Assembly (NCBI GenBank): GCA_010094045.1
Contig: ML986922.1
Span: forward strand, 1-26,132
DNA: 26,132 nt
Source of the DNA: Lojkania enalia
Taxonomy: Eukaryota; Ascomycota; Dothideomycetes; Pleosporales
Direction of reading: 5' to 3'
In this document: positions 21,645 through 26,132 of the stretch, piece after piece
Numbering within the stretch: the stretch's first letter is position 1
Layout of the letters: each line of letters opens with the position of its first letter
Made by a program: the position numbers and the translations under genes
Notes under the pieces: generated by a model
Databases searched by the model: none
What the model was told of the DNA's origin: nothing
What the model saw: the letters and a program-made list of their open reading frames with translations, nothing else

Positions 21645-24600
21645 ATATAAGTAAGTAGAACAGCGCTATTACTAGAGGATATTAAGAACTATCTCTACTA
21701 TCTACCCGAGTACTATATTCTAATATATAAGGAATACGCAACTGCTATATTAAATATTAATATATATCTACAGTACTATTATAGTATAATAATAGAGTAG
21801 AGGAGGGTAATCGTCGAGTATACTCGTCAGTAGCTAATTAGACTGGTAAAAAACGTCTAGCTGCCCGCACCGTTCGGGTAACTAATACTAGAATTAGAAA
21901 AGCTACTAAATAGGTTCTAGTACAAGCAATCTAGATACTATATTACTACTAATATTAACGTGCTACGTATATATCTAAAGAAGAAGTATAAGTAGGCGTA
22001 GATAGGCGATAAAAGCAGGATCTATTAGAAGGTTAAGGTATAGATATTCTTTCGGGCTGGCGGGTTATAGCGATATTTTATTATTAACGTAGGCAGCTGT
22101 AATTATAAGCTGGCTGTTCTTTATATAGAGGCTAACATTATACGTAATTAGTTAGCTAGGTTTAAGCTTACGAAATAGAGGGAAGAAGAGAAGGTATAGG
22201 TCATGGATGCGGAGGCAGCGAAGACCGACAAGACTGGGTGGTTCAAGCGGACGGGGTAGCTGGAATATCTAGCGAAGCGGAATTGAGTGCATCTTACACA
22301 TTAGATCTAGCTACCCAACTAAGGCAAGGTAAAACTTTAGCGGGCGGCGAAGTTGGTTAAGCTATTAGTTAAATAGAGTATTAGAGGGTTATTATCGCTC
22401 GTGCGAGAGATAAGACGGTAGTTTAGAAGTGCTTAATAATACGAGGTAGATAGACGTCCGCTCGCTCGACTATAGAACTCTAAGAGTTAGGTAGTATACA
22501 CCAGCTATATTATTAAGTTCGTCTACTACTTTCTCTATATTATTACTAACAAAGAAGCTCAGGCTATATAGTTTAGCTATAGTAGTAACGGCGATAACAG
22601 TAATAATAATAGTGTAGCATTAGATAATAGCGCGAGTTTTAGGTCTAGTAGAGCTAGAAGTAGTACTAATAGTAATAATAATAGTAATAGCGGCCTCTAT
22701 TATAAGTACTATAGAAAGAAAGAAATAGATTAGATAGAAGACGCGCGCGAGCTATTCTGTTAGTAAAGTAAATAGAAGGAACTAGTAACAGTACTATAGG
22801 TTATATTAGATAGGGATAGTAAAGATGCTTAGCTTAAGGTACTACTAGATATACTTATATTATTTATTTTTTAATTAATAGGCGATCAGCTATTTAGTAG
22901 CAGGCTTATCTATTTTCTTACCGTACTAGGGATCGATGCTAAAATAGACCGCTTATATACAGCGAAGAACTACTCGTATATACTAGCTAGCGTAGTATAC
23001 TACGTGCGCGTACTAAGTATAGAGAAGCTACTTCCGGTAGTAGAACGCGATAAGCAGACGGACGAAGACCGAGAGTATTTTCTACTTATACAGCAGAAGT
23101 TTCTAGCTAACAGATCGTTTAGTCTAATAAGTAAGATGATTAACTTACTAGCATATAGAAAGTTTATTATACTAACAGCTGGTAATTCGGGTAACGCTTA
23201 CTAGTTAAAGAATAAGAAGACGTTCTATCTTAACAGCCGGCCGATCTATATTAACTAGTTCCGCAAAATAGCGCAGGATATAGTAGCTAAAATAGAGAAG
23301 ATACTCTAGCAGGAGCTATATTAGACGGCTAGAGCCGAGGACTAGTTTACTATCCGGCTAAAGCAGTTTATTAACAATATTATATTTATACGGTAGGGTG
23401 TATCTTTTATCTATTATTATAATAATCGGCTTAATAACAGGCTTAAATAGATGCTTACTTAGGCTAGGTAGATAGAAGCTGGTTAGCAGCTCTAGTTAAG
23501 AGATGGCTTATAGAGCAAGTAGTAGGTAAAGTAGTACTTATAACAGGTAGATCGCTTCTTAGAACTACTAATAGTTAGTATATATATAACTTTAGGGCAG
23601 CCCGGGCAAGGGTCGGAGATTATAATAATATAGTATTATAATAGGATACTATAGAATTATAATATCTTTATAGTAGACGGGCAGATTATAATAGTAGTCT
23701 ACTATTACAAATCGCAATCCTAGTAGGACAAGCTAAAAGTAGTACCGCGCTTTCTACCACCGCGGCTAGAGTAAGTAATAGTAGTATACTTAGCTTACGT
23801 GCAGCTATTTTAAGAGTATCTAAATATTAAGGTGCTTAGCAGCAGCTTTAGCAACTACGTATAGGCGGATTAATATAGGCTGTAGAAGACGGACCAACTA
23901 ACATGCATACTTAAGCGCGAGACTAGTAAGCAAATAGGTATTAAGCTGTATATACTAGACTACTAACATACGGCTGTTAGTATTAGTAGAGAAGTAGTTG
24001 GAGAGTCGTTCAGTAAAAGATATTAGGACGAGATAGAGGAAGTTGAAGAAGCTGAAGTAGATAAGAAGGGAAAGAGTATACTAGAGCTATAGAGCGTGCG
24101 GACGACGTAGATAGAGATTAGAAACTATAGTATACTAATTAATATTATTAAGTATTTTAGCATACGCTTAATCGAGGCGTTCCGGCCGCTTAGTATACTA
24201 TAGTATTACTTCTTAGAGCTCGACAGGGGTAAAGAGATACTAGAGGTAAGGTAGATAGGTAGTCAAGGCTGGACTGGAGTAAGGAAGCGGTAGCAGTATA
24301 ATAATAATAGTAAAAGACTTATAGTATAAGGAAAGAAAGTACGGGTTTAAAATAGAAGGGAGAAAGAGCTTTAAAAAGCGATGCAGCAGGTATTTAAGCA
24401 AGAAGAGGTTAGCTTCTACTTAGCTAAATAAGAGTAAGCGATGCATACGGTACTGGGCGGGTAGATACTACTTATTATAGTACTCCTAACTAGTAGAGAG
24501 AAGAGTTTACTATTTACTGTGCCGGCTTACTTAGATCGATACGGGGTAACGGTGGTGGTAGTGCCGTACCGGGCGCTTATTAAGAACTTAGTTAAGTAGA

Positions 24601-26033
24601 TTCAAGAGAGTAAGATTAACTATATAGAGTAGAAGTATAGTAAGAGTAATCTAATAGTAATAGTAGTAGTCAGCGCAGATGTAGCGGGCGATATAATAAG
24701 TAATAGGAATTTTATCAGCTACGCGGAGATACTTAATAGTAAGAGGCTACTACGGCGGATTATAGTAGATAAGTATTATCTTATCTTTACGTCGAGCGAC
24801 TAGCGGCTAAAGCTAGTAAAACTAAAGAATCTACAGCTGCTACTATACCTGGTAGTACTACTTATAGTAATACTACTGCTGGTGCGAGAGGCTGAGCTAG
24901 GAGAGAGTATATTAGTTTAGTATGTAATATACGTCCGAGCGAGTATAGTATAGCTAAATACGCGATATTTAGTATTATAGTATAAGTAGGGGCAGGTATA
25001 GGAGATAGTATTAGTAATATATTAGCGGCAGGTGCAGCGGCTTAGGGAATAAAGGGAGAAAGGGGTAGTATACTACTGCAGTAAAGCGTAATGTAAAGTA
25101 ATAGCTAAAGTACTAGATAGTAGGTACTATTACGCCGGAGATGTAGAGCGAGCTAGGTAGTTAGAGGAATAGCTTAAAGAAGGTAGGTTTATAATAGCTA
25201 CGTCGGCGTTGGGTATAGAAGTAGATTTCCTAGGGATTGTGTTTATACTGTATATAGGGATGCTGTAGAGTATAATCGACTTTACTTAGAAGAGTAGATA
25301 TAGTAGGTAGGTAGGCGAGCGGGTGGATTCGGTGATTCTTATAGAGGAGGGCGAGGTGGAATGAAGGATAGAATAAAAGGGGGAGGAGCTGGACGTGCAG
25401 GCGATAGGGAGGTTTATTATAGATAGTAGGTGTTAGCGAGGGCTGATAAGCAGCTATCTTAACGGGAAGTAGGTAAACTATAACAATATTGAGTTAGCTG
25501 GATATAACCGATGCGGAGAGGGCATCGGTAAGTAGCAGGATAGGTAGTATAAGGTAAGCTTGGCGTAGCAGCAGGTTTAAGAGGTGCTAGAGAAGCTATA
25601 CGAAGGATGCGCGGTGTGCTAGATAATAGAAGAGGTAGAAATGGAAGAATAGTAGAGGTATAAGACAATATAGTATACGGTGTAGTCTGGGATAAATAGG
25701 GTTGAGCTGGACAGATTTCGGATAGGAATACGCGATAGGGGAGGGAGTTATAGCTGCTAGCGATGCTAGGTTAGTTAGAAGTACTATATAACTGGGTTAG
25801 ATATAAGCAATTAATATTAGTAGCTGAATATAATAGTACTGCTAGCTCGGGCGGTAGTAGAGGTTAAAGAGGGGGCTTAGATAATCCGACAGTATAGCTA
25901 CTTAGGGGAACTTAGTAGGGATTGGAAGGCGTATATAAAGTAGTTAGGGAAGAAGTACTCTTAACGGGTTTAGGGAGAGTATTTTAGTAACGTAATAGTA
26001 GTTAGTATTTGAATTATACTCTTTGTACAGTAG
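21645..26033 (+). pseudogene. telomere-linked RecQ-type helicase pseudogene with OrsD-like and recombinase-like domains
   Basis: One frame (codon starts divisible by 3) can be read for about 1,460 codons with no net frameshift. The breaks I see are stops of RIP type, plus a few TGA from CGA or TGG. Domains: a C2H2-type finger at 21921-21989 with C-x4-C-x11-H-x4-H spacing, all four codons now TAC or TAT, within an OrsD/DUF3505-like half; an Asn/Ser-rich linker near 22570-22690; a tyrosine-recombinase-like segment about 23580-24130; then the helicase. Motif I keeps Lys-Ser-Leu-Leu-Phe (Lys at 24501). Motif Ia reads VVVVPYRALI. Motif II at 24768-24779 is Asp-Lys-Tyr-Tyr, from a DExH box. Motif V is Ala-Leu-Gly-Ile-Glu-Val-Asp-Phe (25206-25229). 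Motif VI is at 25287-25307 (QESGRxGR relic). Cys-rich segments follow near 25430-25520 and 25750-25770. The original ATG is not visible: ATA at 21645 is a candidate, and an upstream start is possible. TAG at 26031 may be the true stop or a mutated Gln. It contains a short open fragment, 23004-23204, from GTG. Confidence 0.88.
23580..24130 (+). other. tyrosine-recombinase-like segment of the R6 protein
   Basis: In the R6 frame the segment reads Gly-Gln-Gly-Ser-Glu (23604-23618), where family logic suggests Arg-Gly-Ser-Glu. It continues with Tyr-Tyr-Lys-Ser-Gln-Ser (near 23700), Val-Pro-Arg-Phe-Leu-Pro-Pro (near 23740), Leu-Asp-Tyr-stop-His-Thr-Ala (about 23955-23980, probably DYRHTA) and Arg-Asn-Tyr-Ser (about 24120). 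The order R-x-x-E, Lys, R-H-x-A and a late Tyr is that of tyrosine recombinases. This is a motif reading by eye, not a search result. It could be another fold with chance resemblance. Confidence 0.45.
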
Positions 26034-26132
26034 AATATAGAATAGGATAATAAGAATAGAGATAGCGCGGTATATAGAATAAATAGAAAGTAGGTAGAAA
26101 TTAAAAATAAAATAGTAATATAGTAGATTTTT
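26034..26132. other. 3' flank of TLH unit R6
   Basis: About 100 bp of AT-rich sequence after the last recognisable coding motif. The same frame continues with further stops. No terminator, poly(A) signal of note or other gene is recognised. Confidence 0.4.

Noticed and set aside
23004..23204. 66-codon plus-strand open frame as a separate gene
   Set aside because: It is in the same frame as the R6 pseudogene and is only a stretch between RIP stops. It opens with GTG, not a gene start.
15145..23725. CRISPR-like repeated array
   Set aside because: The repeated units are 0.1-2.4 kb coding-type segments without short regular repeats and spacers, and the context is fungal.
25459..25668. 69-codon minus-strand open frame
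   Set aside because: It is antisense to the C-terminal part of the R6 helicase frame, which carries recognisable Cys-rich and helicase motifs on the plus strand.
1..26132. tRNA or rRNA genes
   Set aside because: No cloverleaf-compatible stretch with conserved A and B boxes, and no rRNA-like sequence, was noticed on either strand. This was by eye only.

Overview
The window looks like subtelomeric, heterochromatic DNA of a filamentous ascomycete (Pezizomycotina) that has been heavily damaged by repeat-induced point mutation (RIP). C-to-T changes at CpA, read on both strands, have turned most CA and TG into TA. What remains is extremely AT-rich DNA full of TAG and TAA, almost without ATG, and without any intact gene. 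The coding relics below were recognised by reading through RIP-type stops (TAG/TAA from CAG, CAA, TGG or CGA) and by RIP-type replacements such as Cys or His to Tyr, Gly to Arg or Ser, Asp to Asn and Glu to Lys.

Layout, left to right. (1) 1-1718: minus-strand fragment (R1) of a telomere-linked-helicase (TLH)-type repeat, cut by the window edge. (2) 1719-6804: minus-strand Ty3/gypsy retrotransposon relic ('gypsy1'), with pol domains readable and no LTR recognised. (3) 6805-7666: plus-strand 3' end of a second gypsy family, with polypurine tract and LTR. (4) 7667-9697: TLH fragment R2, plus strand. (5) 9724-15144: minus-strand gypsy relic ('gypsy2') of the same family as (3), from a 3' LTR up to a gag-type CCHC knuckle, 5'-truncated. 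(6) 15145-26132: a head-to-tail array of TLH units on the plus strand: R3, a 145-bp head-only unit, R4, R5 and R6. Only R6 is near full length.

R6 can be followed in one frame, without a net frameshift, for about 1,460 codons (21645-26033). The N-terminal half carries a C2H2-type finger region like the OrsD/DUF3505 domain. The middle resembles a tyrosine-recombinase catalytic domain. The C-terminal third is a RecQ-type helicase with recognisable motifs I, II, V and VI and a Cys-rich segment after them.

The most interesting structure is the array itself. Each unit begins at the same head sequence (CCTATCTAATATAAGG or a mutated form) and stops at a different downstream point. The unit-to-unit joins lie at CC or CCTA shared by the broken end and the incoming head. 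The head is rich in palindromes and holds a CTAACCCTAA telomere-like motif. This fits repeated joining or capture of TLH termini at broken chromosome ends, followed by RIP that is strongest on the left and mildest in the single-copy helicase portion.
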